A stretch of DNA of 64,000 nt, from NCBI GenBank assembly GCA_030743005.1, contig JASLTG010000006.1, positions 1-64,000 of the forward strand, read 5' to 3'. Position 1 is the first letter of the stretch, and every line of letters starts with the position of its first letter. The position numbers and the translations under genes were made by a program. A model generated the notes under the pieces. It was not told the DNA's origin. It saw only the letters and a list, made by a program, of their open reading frames with translations, and did not search any database. This document shows, piece after piece, positions 45,157 through 53,252 of this stretch. The stretch is from Acidimicrobiales bacterium. GTDB lineage: Bacteria; Actinomycetota; Acidimicrobiia; Acidimicrobiales; Poriferisodalaceae.

Positions 45157-45573
45157 TCAGAGTCGCATGCCGTAGGCGTAGCCGTGTGTGTGGGTGCGGT
45201 CATGGACATCACCCTCGGTCGGTGGGTTGTCAACCACTTTGCCCATCGATATGACACCTGTTGGGCATCTATCTACACATAGGGCGCAGCGGGTACATAC
45301 GTCGTCATCAATAATGAAAATTGCGTTATCGGCCGGGTCTAAGCCCGGAAGATCAGCGTCTACAGCTTCGTCTATTGCTTCAACTGCTATGTAGTGAATG
45401 CATTTCCACGGGCAGATATCAACGCACCCTTCACATTGGATGCATTCTGATTGGTCAATGTTGATGAACTGTTTGGGCTTTACAGCAGCAGCTAAATAGT
45501 CAGCATCGACGGTTTGCAATACGTAGTCATCTACAAACCGAGGCATGGGTGGATTCGCTTCAGTCTTAGCCAT
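45157..45573 (-). CDS. Ferredoxin-type protein with two [4Fe-4S] clusters
   Basis: A 138-residue protein with two complete clusters: C44, C47, C50, C54 (ECIQCEGCVDICPWKC) and C93, C96, C99, C103 (DVCTRCALCVDRCPTGVI). No membrane helix is present. It lies between the gene of the small membrane protein at 45575 and the cytochrome b gene, so it probably works with the bc complex. It might bring low-potential electrons to the quinone pool or to the 11-subunit complex I; this is inference. Confidence 0.9.
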   Translation of the reverse strand: MAKTEANPPMPRFVDDYVLQTVDADYLAAAVKPKQFINIDQSECIQCEGCVDICPWKCIHYIAVEAIDEAVDADLPGLDPADNAIFIIDDDVCTRCALCVDRCPTGVISMGKVVDNPPTEGDVHDRTHTHGYAYGMRL

Positions 45574-45574
45574 A

Positions 45575-46012
45575 TCAATTGCCCTTCATGAGTGGGCGAC
45601 CGAAATCTGATACTGGTTCTGCGACTGGCTTTTTCTCGTCCCGTTTCTGCCACCAAAGCCAGAGGAATGGAAGACCAGCTAAGACAACTATGTGCTCAAC
45701 AACTACAACGATGTCTGAAAGTTTCTTAAGGTCCATCCTCATAGGTGGGAATGTGATGGGGTCGCCGTCTATGAATTGGCCCTCAGTGAAGAGCATCCGC
45801 TCAACGGACCATCCCCATTCATTGTCAGTAAGCCGAACCCAGCGGTCGGGCACAACTCCGAAAACCATAAGGAAGATCATGAAGACAAACGCCGCGCCAA
45901 GCATGGCTTCGCCCCACGAAGTGGGGCGATCAGTAGGCCTGCGCCGTCCGTACGCGATGACGGCATAAACCATAAGACCTGTGATCAGGATTGATGTCAC
46001 AAGTGCGACCAC
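45575..46012 (-). CDS. Unknown small membrane protein, first gene of bc cluster
   Basis: A 145-residue protein I do not recognise. It has helices at about 3-20, 36-52 and 104-120. The middle part (VRLTDNEWGWSVERMLFTE, then GDPITFPPMRMDLKKL) is probably outside the membrane. The stop lies one base before the ferredoxin start. As the first gene of the cluster it could be a membrane anchor or a quinone-side partner of the ferredoxin. Confidence 0.7.
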   Translation of the reverse strand: MVALVTSILITGLMVYAVIAYGRRRPTDRPTSWGEAMLGAAFVFMIFLMVFGVVPDRWVRLTDNEWGWSVERMLFTEGQFIDGDPITFPPMRMDLKKLSDIVVVVEHIVVLAGLPFLWLWWQKRDEKKPVAEPVSDFGRPLMKGN

Positions 46013-46402
46013 GAGCCCTCCTGTCTAGTGCGTACTGTTGGTGCGTGCTTACTGAATCTTGGCGAGATTCCAAGGAACCTCACACTATGTAAATCCACGG
46101 CGTGGATCCACGTTCAAATCTACCCGAGCAACGCCCGGATCGTTCGATGTTCTACCACGCTTTAACGACGGATTCGCAACTCAAGAATGTCCTACATGGT
46201 GGCACTCTCGCGCTATTAATGCCGAACCCATAGCCGGATTTTTTTTGAGAACTTCATTCTGGGTGCAACTTGAGCAAAAAGTGTCTGCCAAACTTGGTCC
46301 GCTACCCTCGTCAGCGCCTATCTTTGATGAGCGCACGTATCTTGTTTCCGTAACAGTAACCCGTGATGCGGGATTCCAGATTGGGATCTCGCGGAGGACA
46401 AA
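46013..46402. other. Divergent intergenic region (390 bp)
   Basis: This region separates the leftward bc/nuo block from the rightward cytochrome c/reductase pair and must hold at least two promoters. I see no convincing -35/-10 pair or operator. A GGAGGA (46393-46398) near its right end is the ribosome binding site for the GTG at 46403. An open frame at 46059-46406 crosses it but looks non-coding. Confidence 0.6.
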
Positions 46403-47173
46403 GTGACCGAAGTTCCCGAGTATCTATTTGAGCGTTCGAGACAGAGGCGTGTAGCGCTCGGCCTGCTTGAAGACGATGGCAGTGGCGGTGCTGCTGCTTC
46501 AGAGCCGGGTGATGGTGGAGGGCAAGCGAGTTCAGGGCCTAGTAGCGCTGATGTGATTGCTGCCGCTAAGGCTGATGCGAAGCTTGAACAGGTCACTGAC
46601 ACTGATATTGAACCAGTCTGGGTATCTGCTGCTCGTGCTCGGACCAAAATTCCGATGTGGGCGCTGCCGGTCATGTTCTTCTTACCGTTGTGGGCATTTG
46701 TCTATGTCAAAATGACGGAACCCCCACCCGAACCTGTAACTGCCATGACTGAAGGTGCGGCAACTTATGCAGCCCAGTGCGCGAGCTGTCATGGCGGCGA
46801 CGGAGCGGGGAATGAAGGCGGTGGGGTTGGGCGGCCTCTGTATAACGGAGAAGTTTTACTGACCTTCCCGAAATTGGATGCTGACATGATTTATTGGCTC
46901 ACCGTCGGTTCGGAAGGCATCGGTGTCGGAAACCCTTATGGAGCTACCGATAGGACAGGGGGCACACATATCTCAGGCGAAACTGGTGCAAATATGCCTG
47001 GTTTCGGTGGGACACTCACCGAATACAAGATTTATTCCGTGGCTAGATACATTCGTGAGGTCTTGAGCGGTGAGCTCCTAAGCGAGGAAGAAATTGCAGT
47101 TCGCGACGCGGAATGGGAAGAATTTGGCGGCGGAAAAGATCTTGGAGGAGGCGGGGGACACGGAGGACATTAA
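46403..47173 (+). CDS. Membrane-anchored monoheme cytochrome c
   Basis: A 256-residue protein. It opens with PEYLFERSRQRRVALGLL, a motif shared with the cytochrome b C-terminal subunit. A low-complexity linker follows, then one helix at about 84-102 and a periplasmic cytochrome c domain with C126-A-S-C129-H130. A candidate Met ligand lies in GANMPGFGGTL. The C-terminus is Gly/His-rich (GGGKDLGGGGGHGGH). The GTG start has GGAGGA four bases upstream. Its divergent position suggests it carries electrons from the bc complex to a terminal oxidase encoded elsewhere. Confidence 0.88.
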   Translation: MTEVPEYLFERSRQRRVALGLLEDDGSGGAAASEPGDGGGQASSGPSSADVIAAAKADAKLEQVTDTDIEPVWVSAARARTKIPMWALPVMFFLPLWAFVYVKMTEPPPEPVTAMTEGAATYAAQCASCHGGDGAGNEGGGVGRPLYNGEVLLTFPKLDADMIYWLTVGSEGIGVGNPYGATDRTGGTHISGETGANMPGFGGTLTEYKIYSVARYIREVLSGELLSEEEIAVRDAEWEEFGGGKDLGGGGGHGGH

Positions 47174-47240
47174 GCTCCGTCTCGTCATAGCAGCTTGAAA
47201 ATACTCTGACAGCGTCAAAGTAGGCCGGGGGAATCCGCTG

Positions 47241-48506
47241 ATGACCATGCGTCTTTCTACAGAGGTACTGGTGATCGGGGCGGGCCCGGCGGGCACTGCA
47301 GCAGCTCACTGGGCAGCTGAGGCAGGTCGGATGGTCGTCCTCTTGGAAAAAGAAGCCATGCCTCGTGAACGAACATGCGGCGACGCTTTAACGCCCAAAG
47401 CGGTTGGACATTTAGCCGAAATGGGGATTGACGTCACCAATAGTGATTTTCATCAGCATCATGGCTTGCGAATGACAGCACACGGGCAAAGCATTGAACT
47501 CAGATGGCCCACTGATCACGACCATCCAAGTCACGGGTTGGTAATCAGACGTCGGGTTCTTGACAAACTCTTAGCAGAACATGCACACGATGCCGGGGCT
47601 CAAGTTTGGACAGGCGTTGAAGTTACCGAACCAATAATCGAACATGGGCATTTGCGGGGTTGTCGCGCTGTCGGTTCTGGCTGCGGTAGCGGCCCCGAGG
47701 GAGAAATGGAAGTGCGTGCTCGATTTGTGGTCATTGCTGACGGTCCACTTTCACCATTTGGTAGGTCTTTGGGCACCGCTCGGACGAGAACTTTTGCTCA
47801 GGGAGTCGCCATGCGGGCGTATTTCTCTAGTCCTCGTCATGGTGATGACATCATCGAATCAGTCTTCGATCTCCGAGATAGTGCTGGCGAACAACTCCCG
47901 GGTTACGGCTGGATATTCCCTGTGGGCGATGGGACTATCAACACTGGGGTCGGCTTATTGAGTCACCACCACGGAAACGATCCTCAATCAATTCGCGACC
48001 TATTTGACAAGTGGTTGAGTCAGATACCTGAAGCTTGGGAGGTCGATATAGACAGCATCGAGGGTCCACCAGAAGGTGGCCGTCTACCGATGGGTGCCTC
48101 AGTCCGACCGAGGTCGGGTCCCAACTGGGTTGTAGTAGGTGACGCTGCGGGAAGCGTGAACCCATTTAATGGTGATGGAGTCGAGCCAGCATTAAGCAAC
48201 GGGAGATTGGCGGCCTCTGTAATCGACCGAGCTATAAGCACTGGCGACGGCCTCGAACTTCGGCAATACGAAAAACAGCTGGTCTCTCGGTATGACCACT
48301 ATTACCGACTTGGGAGATTAGCCACTAAGGCTCTTGGCAAACCGGGCCTGATGCGGCGTTTCACTCTGCTTGGCATCCAGTCCCGAGTTCTAACGGAATT
48401 AGTAATGAGAATTTCAACCAACCTGGTTAATAATGACGCGGGTGGAACCGAATCTGTTTACGAAATCGGCAAGGTAATAGCCCGGCTTGTTCCTGATCGC
48501 GATTAA
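47241..48506 (+). CDS. Geranylgeranyl-reductase-family flavoprotein (menaquinone reductase-like)
   Basis: A 421-residue FAD enzyme. It has the dinucleotide motif VLVIGAGPAGTAAAHWAAEAG at the N-terminus (second ATG at 47247 also possible), ERTCGDALTPKAV (family Cys), and a second FAD motif VVVGDAAGSVNPFNGDGVE. Relatives reduce isoprenoid double bonds; actinobacterial MenJ partly saturates the menaquinone side chain. Its place beside respiratory genes and a quinone chain makes that role likely. An archaeal-lipid-type role is unlikely here. Confidence 0.87.
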   Translation: MTMRLSTEVLVIGAGPAGTAAAHWAAEAGRMVVLLEKEAMPRERTCGDALTPKAVGHLAEMGIDVTNSDFHQHHGLRMTAHGQSIELRWPTDHDHPSHGLVIRRRVLDKLLAEHAHDAGAQVWTGVEVTEPIIEHGHLRGCRAVGSGCGSGPEGEMEVRARFVVIADGPLSPFGRSLGTARTRTFAQGVAMRAYFSSPRHGDDIIESVFDLRDSAGEQLPGYGWIFPVGDGTINTGVGLLSHHHGNDPQSIRDLFDKWLSQIPEAWEVDIDSIEGPPEGGRLPMGASVRPRSGPNWVVVGDAAGSVNPFNGDGVEPALSNGRLAASVIDRAISTGDGLELRQYEKQLVSRYDHYYRLGRLATKALGKPGLMRRFTLLGIQSRVLTELVMRISTNLVNNDAGGTESVYEIGKVIARLVPDRD

Positions 48507-48564
48507 CCACTGTGGGCGAGCTTTCTCAGTCAACGTGTTGTATGTGACTTCCAGTGTGTGACTG

Positions 48565-49242
48565 TTAATTCGGTTCGCCAAAAACTAAGTCGAGTAATTG
48601 GCCAGCTGGCAGAACATCTAAGGATTTGTATCGCGCGAACGCCCCAGAAAAATTTAAGGATTCGACTAACGGATTCGGCACAACGACGGTACGAAGCCCA
48701 GCCGCTAGCGCTGCCTTAAGTCCGTTAGGGCTATCTTCAACTACAGCTGCAGATCCTGCGTCTACTTCAAGCAACTCCAACGCTCGTAGGAAGACGTCAG
48801 GGGCTGGTTTCGAAACCCCGCCGACATCATCGCGACAAACGACATGTGAAAATCTTTCGTATAGGCCAACTCGTTTCAGGTGACGATCAACCCAACTGTG
48901 CGGCGAGCTGGACCCAATCGCTGTTGCTATCCCTCGTTGTTCCGCTACGTCGAGTATCTCAGTTACGCCAGGTAAGACCGGTTGCTCTTCCGTTAACTGA
49001 TCCTTAATCCGTTGGCGTTCTCCCATCACCGAGTCTTGATCTATCGTCCGTCCAAGTCGATTTTCTAATTCTTGTACCCACGTAGATTTACGGTCAGTAC
49101 CCATTCCTCGAAGCCACCAATCCATGGGAAACTCAATGCCGTAATCTGCCCAGATTCGAGCTGTGGATTCATACGCCGGACTCTCAGTGTCAATGATTGT
49201 TCCGTCAAAATCTAGAATCAGTGCTCGGGTGTTAGTGGTCAA
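48565..49242 (-). CDS. HAD-superfamily phosphatase (beta-phosphoglucomutase-like subgroup)
   Basis: A 225-residue HAD protein with motif I LILDFDGTIIDTESP, a helical cap domain, motif II ATAIGSSSPHSW, and motif III/IV VSKPAPDVFLRALEL and AAVVEDSPNGLKAALAAG. This layout is the phosphoglycolate phosphatase / beta-phosphoglucomutase group; the substrate is not known. It overlaps hemD by four bases and is the third gene of the hemCD operon, but nothing in the sequence ties it to haem synthesis. Confidence 0.85.
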   Translation of the reverse strand: MTTNTRALILDFDGTIIDTESPAYESTARIWADYGIEFPMDWWLRGMGTDRKSTWVQELENRLGRTIDQDSVMGERQRIKDQLTEEQPVLPGVTEILDVAEQRGIATAIGSSSPHSWVDRHLKRVGLYERFSHVVCRDDVGGVSKPAPDVFLRALELLEVDAGSAAVVEDSPNGLKAALAAGLRTVVVPNPLVESLNFSGAFARYKSLDVLPAGQLLDLVFGEPN

Positions 49243-49991
49243 ACTAAAGCTCCGATAACTGCCTGCACTAGGCCGTCTGTCGTTTGGCTTTCCGCGACGC
49301 CAGCTACCTCAAGTCCGTGTATCCGACACTCTTCAGCTGTTGTATTCCCGATTGTGATGATTTTGGTTGCTGTCCGTCCTCCGGTTTGTTCTAGATGACC
49401 ATTCACCGCAGAAGGTGAGGCGAAAGTCACGGCATCAGCTCGAATAGCTCGCATGACCAACTCATCTTCTAGTGACGGGAATACAGTCCTATACGCGGCG
49501 ACACAATCGACTTTCCAGCCCTTATTTTTCAGACCTTCGTACAGCTCAGTCCTGCCATCTGAGGCCATCGGTATTAAGACGTGATCATCAGAAGTTGGAA
49601 TTGGAAACACCTCGGCTAAGGAAACGCCATCATTGTTAATCGGCACGAGGTCCGGTTCTCGTTTGAGTTCGGACAGAACTTTGGCCGCCGTGGATGGCCC
49701 TATCGCCGCTATTTGTAATCCTTCTATCTTTTTCAAAACACCGCGTCGGGCCGCTCGAGCCATAAGAGCAGAAACGGCATTCGATGAAGTAAATGCTAGC
49801 CACGAAAAACGCTCAAGTCTTAGGAGCGCATCGTCTAATGGCTGACCTCCGTCTAATGGTGGGACCACCGCAATTGCAGGAGCGGGTATAACTTCTGCAC
49901 CAACCTCATCAAGAGCTTCAATGAGATCGCTACTTTGGTGGGATGCTCTCGTCACTACGACTGATTTTCCTGTGAGTACATCAACGCTCAA
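49239..49991 (-). CDS. hemD: Uroporphyrinogen-III synthase
   Basis: HemD closes and isomerises hydroxymethylbilane to uroporphyrinogen III. The 250-residue protein shows the two-lobe pattern of the family: LTGKSVVVTRASHQSSDLIE at the N-terminus, WLAFTSSNAVSALM, and ADAVTFASPSAVNGHL with ITIGNTTAEECRIHGL near the end. The family is poorly conserved, but the overlap with hemC (four bases) makes the call secure. Confidence 0.92.
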   Translation of the reverse strand: MSVDVLTGKSVVVTRASHQSSDLIEALDEVGAEVIPAPAIAVVPPLDGGQPLDDALLRLERFSWLAFTSSNAVSALMARAARRGVLKKIEGLQIAAIGPSTAAKVLSELKREPDLVPINNDGVSLAEVFPIPTSDDHVLIPMASDGRTELYEGLKNKGWKVDCVAAYRTVFPSLEDELVMRAIRADAVTFASPSAVNGHLEQTGGRTATKIITIGNTTAEECRIHGLEVAGVAESQTTDGLVQAVIGALV

Positions 49992-50884
49992 GAGTTATCT
50001 CCACCCTTTGCGAGCAAGTTGTATCCGCCGCTTGCTAATAATTCTTGAGCCGTCTGTGCTCCTAACGTAATCGGGTCCTTACCTTGGTGTTTTGTCCGCA
50101 GAACTGTGCTGCCGTCAAGGGAAGCAAGCACGGTCTCCAAACACAGCAACTCTCCGTCGTCGTATGCATAGGCGCCGACTGGGAGTTCACAACCACCACC
50201 GAGTTCAGCCAGGTACGAGCGTTCAGCCATGACACACGTACCGGTTAATTTGTCGACAATCGGCGAAATCAATCCGATTGTCTTGCTGTCGTCGTCCCTG
50301 CACTCGACAGCAATCGCTCCCTGGCCTACTTGCGGAACCATTTGATCAGACTCAAAAACTTGGTCTGCCAAGTCTGAAATGCCGAGCCGGTCGAGAGCGG
50401 CCTTGGCCACTACTACCGCGTCGACGTCAGTCCCCTGAGCCATCTCAATTCGGGTTTTTATGTTGCCCCTTAACCCAACAAACTTGAGGTCTGGCCGCAA
50501 ATTGACGAGTTGTACACGCCGACGCGCTGAACCTGTGGCGATCACACCACCTTCAGGTATCTCATCGAGGTGGTTACCTATAAGAGCGTCTCGAGGATCA
50601 CCTCGTTCGAGAAATCCAACGAGATTTAGTCCATTCGTGGGTCTCGACCTCAAATCTTTTGCGCTGTGGACGGCGATGTCGGCCCGCCCATCGAGAACCG
50701 CCAGTTGGACTTCTTTTACAAAGACTCCTTCACCAGCCATGTCCTCGATTTGTCGTGAGCGATCTTTGTCACCTTCGGTCGCGACGAACAAGAACTCAAC
50801 TCCAATCCCCTGAGATTTTAGGCGCGAAGACACAGCTTCGGCCTGCCAACGAGCTAGTGGGCTAGAGCGCGTAGCGACAATCAA
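49988..50884 (-). CDS. hemC: Porphobilinogen deaminase
   Basis: HemC polymerises four porphobilinogens to hydroxymethylbilane. The dipyrromethane cofactor Cys is C232 in LGGGCELPVGAYA. IAVHSAKDLRS carries the active-site Asp, and ATGSARRRVQLVNLRPDL binds substrate. It is 298 residues. The apparent start is ATGATTGTCGCT, which removes the usual first strand residues; an upstream non-ATG start is possible. It is the first gene of a hemC-hemD-HAD operon, next to genes for many haem proteins. Confidence 0.94.
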   Translation of the reverse strand: MIVATRSSPLARWQAEAVSSRLKSQGIGVEFLFVATEGDKDRSRQIEDMAGEGVFVKEVQLAVLDGRADIAVHSAKDLRSRPTNGLNLVGFLERGDPRDALIGNHLDEIPEGGVIATGSARRRVQLVNLRPDLKFVGLRGNIKTRIEMAQGTDVDAVVVAKAALDRLGISDLADQVFESDQMVPQVGQGAIAVECRDDDSKTIGLISPIVDKLTGTCVMAERSYLAELGGGCELPVGAYAYDDGELLCLETVLASLDGSTVLRTKHQGKDPITLGAQTAQELLASGGYNLLAKGGDNS

Positions 50885-51043
50885 TTGGACCCTCGCTTGA
50901 AGGTCAATGGGGTCCTGGACCGAGTGTGCAAGGTGACAACCTTTTGCTCAGGCGAAGGCTTGCTTCGGTGCAGCAGTCTCGCAGTATCAGGAGCTTGTTT
51001 CCACTCCAGAGCAAAGTTGTGCAGAGATTTTTTTGGTCTTGAG

Positions 51044-51115
51044 TTACCAGGTGACGAAAAGGAGTTGCACAGTAGCTGCCAAGATGATGAGTAACAGTAG
51101 ACCCGCCAAGACCAT
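51044..51115 (-). CDS. Possible 23-residue single-helix membrane peptide
   Basis: An ATG at 51115 opens a 23-codon frame ending in TAA at 51044-51046. The peptide is almost entirely hydrophobic (AGLLLLIILAATVQLLF core) with an aromatic end, like bacterial single-helix membrane peptides. It begins 14 bases after the stop of the SAM-adenosyltransferase gene on the same strand. No strong Shine-Dalgarno is visible. The rest of the 50885-51129 gap shows only the hemC upstream region. Confidence 0.3.
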   Translation of the reverse strand: MVLAGLLLLIILAATVQLLFVTW

Positions 51116-51129
51116 GGTGGTGCCAGGTC

Positions 51130-51930
51130 TCACGTTGCTTCTCGCAACGTCACTTCTGCACCAACCATAAGCTCATTAGGGACTACACCTTCCTGCTGGC
51201 CTGTCGCGATTGCTAACAAACCGTATTCATCGTCGACTAAAGCAAGTTGTCCCGGGTTTACATCGTCTGGGTGTTGCAACCGAACTACACGTCGGTCATC
51301 ACCAAATTCCAAAATTATTACGTCACCCAACCCAGATAGTGTTTCCCGGTCAATGTTGAGTTGAGCTGCTCCCTGTCGAGTGCGACGAATTACTTCTGCC
51401 GATATCGCGCCATCAGATTCTGTCCTTGGCACAGGGACGAGGGATGGGAGCAAGAGGCTGGGATTTATCTCTTGGCCTAACTCCAGAAGAGAACCTCCAG
51501 CGGCAACATGCCCAACCACTGGAGCGATGATGTCGCGAGCCGGGTGTGTCACTCCTGGTGAAGAATTGTGCAGGTCTTGGTTCGTCAGCTGCACTGCTTG
51601 GCTGGCTCCTCCGACGACTGCCACCGCAGCCCCCAACAGCCCATTGTCAGGCCCTACCAATATGGATTGGCCTTCACCAACTGAAACTGCTATCGCTGGC
51701 CGGTCAGCAAGACCCCCAACAGACGCCAATACGAGCCCTGGTGACAAATAGGGGACGCTCCGAGCAAGCATCAAGGCACCGGCACGGATATCGCCGGGTT
51801 CTATGTCATGACAAAGATCTATGACCCGTGAGGTTGGGCTCAGTTCATGCAATATGGATTGCAACAATCCGACAGATTCATCTTCCTTACCTAAATCTGT
51901 TACGCAAGTAATTGTGTCGAACTTTGCCAT
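51130..51930 (-). CDS. SAM hydroxide adenosyltransferase (DUF62 family)
   Basis: A 266-residue member of the SAM chlorinase/fluorinase/hydroxide-adenosyltransferase family, which in most bacteria splits SAM with water-derived hydroxide to adenosine and methionine. Visible hallmarks: ITCVTDLGKEDESVG, CHDIEPGDIRAGALMLARSV, VGPDNGLLGAA, and HPARDIIAPVVGHVAAGG containing the Arg and His of the conserved Asp-Arg-His set. Halide-using members lack this set. It lies three bases after proC and ends the moaD-like/mshA/ybjN/proC operon. The physiological role is unclear even in studied species. Confidence 0.88.
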   Translation of the reverse strand: MAKFDTITCVTDLGKEDESVGLLQSILHELSPTSRVIDLCHDIEPGDIRAGALMLARSVPYLSPGLVLASVGGLADRPAIAVSVGEGQSILVGPDNGLLGAAVAVVGGASQAVQLTNQDLHNSSPGVTHPARDIIAPVVGHVAAGGSLLELGQEINPSLLLPSLVPVPRTESDGAISAEVIRRTRQGAAQLNIDRETLSGLGDVIILEFGDDRRVVRLQHPDDVNPGQLALVDDEYGLLAIATGQQEGVVPNELMVGAEVTLREAT

Positions 51931-51933
51931 ATC

Positions 51934-52725
51934 TCAGTCTTGGCCTAATTCCTGAGAGCGTCGACTGGCTGCTTCAATTGCTGCTGCAAAGGCAGCTCTC
52001 AGCCCGTGGTTTTCCAATTCTCTCAACCCTGCTGCGGTCGTACCTCCTGGGGATGTAACGTCAGCTCGCAACTCGGCCGGCGGTTTGCCTTCCGCTAGTA
52101 AAGCGGAAGCGCCTAGGAGAGTTTGAATGGCAAGGTCTGTTGCTACTGCGCGGCTAAGGCCTGTCATTACTCCGGCATCAATCATCGCCTCCGCTACTAA
52201 AAACACATATGCCGGACCTGAACCTGACAGGCCCGTTACTGCGTCAAGAAGCCTTTCTTCGGTGCGAACGACAGTTCCGACAGCTCCTAAGATTTCTTCT
52301 GCCCAAATGAGGTCTTCAGGAGTGGCAACCTCGTTGCCACAGATTGCCGCCGCTCCTTTGCCCACCAAGGCTGGAGTATTTGGCATTGCTCTGATCGCCG
52401 GGATGGTCGCCCCCGTTGCTTTATCAATGGCGCTTAAAGTCACACCAGCAGCTACTGATAGAAGCCGTTTCGTTCCAGCTTCAGCGACTTGGTGAGCGAC
52501 GGCCGCCACGACATCGGGTTTTGTAGCGATGATCGAACCTTCCGATGGTTCCATCTCAGTGGACACCCGCACGCCGTAGGTCTCGATTAGTTCCTGGGCG
52601 CGGGTAGCTGAGGGCTCTATGACGGAAATATTTTCACTGTCGTGTCCGTTACGTAGTAATCCACCAAGTAACGCCGCGCCCATTTTCCCACCACCAACTA
52701 TCAGCAGTTCAACCATAGGGTCCAC
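51934..52725 (-). CDS. proC: Pyrroline-5-carboxylate reductase
   Basis: ProC makes proline from pyrroline-5-carboxylate with NAD(P)H. The 263-residue protein has the Rossmann motif LLIVGGGKMGAALLGGLL, IPAIRAMPNTPALVGKGA, the signature LSGSGPAYVFLVAEAMIDAGV, and VTSPGGTTAAGLRELE with the active-site region. It is the fourth named gene of the operon that begins at 55541. Confidence 0.96.
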   Translation of the reverse strand: MDPMVELLIVGGGKMGAALLGGLLRNGHDSENISVIEPSATRAQELIETYGVRVSTEMEPSEGSIIATKPDVVAAVAHQVAEAGTKRLLSVAAGVTLSAIDKATGATIPAIRAMPNTPALVGKGAAAICGNEVATPEDLIWAEEILGAVGTVVRTEERLLDAVTGLSGSGPAYVFLVAEAMIDAGVMTGLSRAVATDLAIQTLLGASALLAEGKPPAELRADVTSPGGTTAAGLRELENHGLRAAFAAAIEAASRRSQELGQD

Positions 52726-52760
52726 GGTAGCGGTCGACTTCGCCAGCGACTCGGCTCTAT

Positions 52761-53252
52761 TTATTCTGCCTTCTTTTCAGGCTTGTCTTTCAACTGACTA
52801 GCGAACCCCATTTTGAGCGCCGTACGCCAATATCGTTCAACATATTCCCAAATAGATCCAAGGATTCGATCTAGTTCATCTTCATCCACCGCGTGGAACG
52901 GGAGTTCGCCGGTGAGGAAAATTGCCTGTTCAGGACCAATCCCAAATTGAGCTCCCACTAGGTCATAATTACGTCGAAGTAAAAGCTCGAATAATTCTTC
53001 TTTGTTGTCATCCGGGTAGGGCAAAAAGTAGGTTTCATATTTCAAGGTTCTTTGACCAAGGGTGAGCCACACGGTAGTGACATCACGTTCTTCCCCTTCA
53101 AGACGGGCATACCATCGTCTTTCAATATCTTCATCACGGGCTACGTCTAGGAGTATGGGAAGTTCTCTTTGTTGGCGCTGGAACCAGCTATCAATTATTT
53201 GTTCTAAAGCGTCTAGTTCGTCTGGCGTTGCAACATCGCGCGTCACGCGCAA
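52761..53252 (-). CDS. YbjN-domain protein
   Basis: A 163-residue protein of the YbjN / sensory-transduction-regulator group (tetratricopeptide-secretion-chaperone-like fold). Characteristic parts are VWLTLGQRTLKYETYFLPYP, LFELLLRRNYDLVGAQFGIG and IFLTGELPFHAVDEDELDRI. In actinobacteria ybjN-like genes are often found next to mshA, as here (overlap of ten bases). The molecular role is unknown. Confidence 0.85.
   Translation of the reverse strand: MRVTRDVATPDELDALEQIIDSWFQRQQRELPILLDVARDEDIERRWYARLEGEERDVTTVWLTLGQRTLKYETYFLPYPDDNKEELFELLLRRNYDLVGAQFGIGPEQAIFLTGELPFHAVDEDELDRILGSIWEYVERYWRTALKMGFASQLKDKPEKKAE

Noticed and set aside
46059..46406. 115-codon plus-strand frame in the divergent region, overlapping the cytochrome c GTG by four bases
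   Set aside because: The overlap hints at coupling, but the sequence has no domain, an odd composition and no ribosome site. It covers the space where two divergent promoters must lie.
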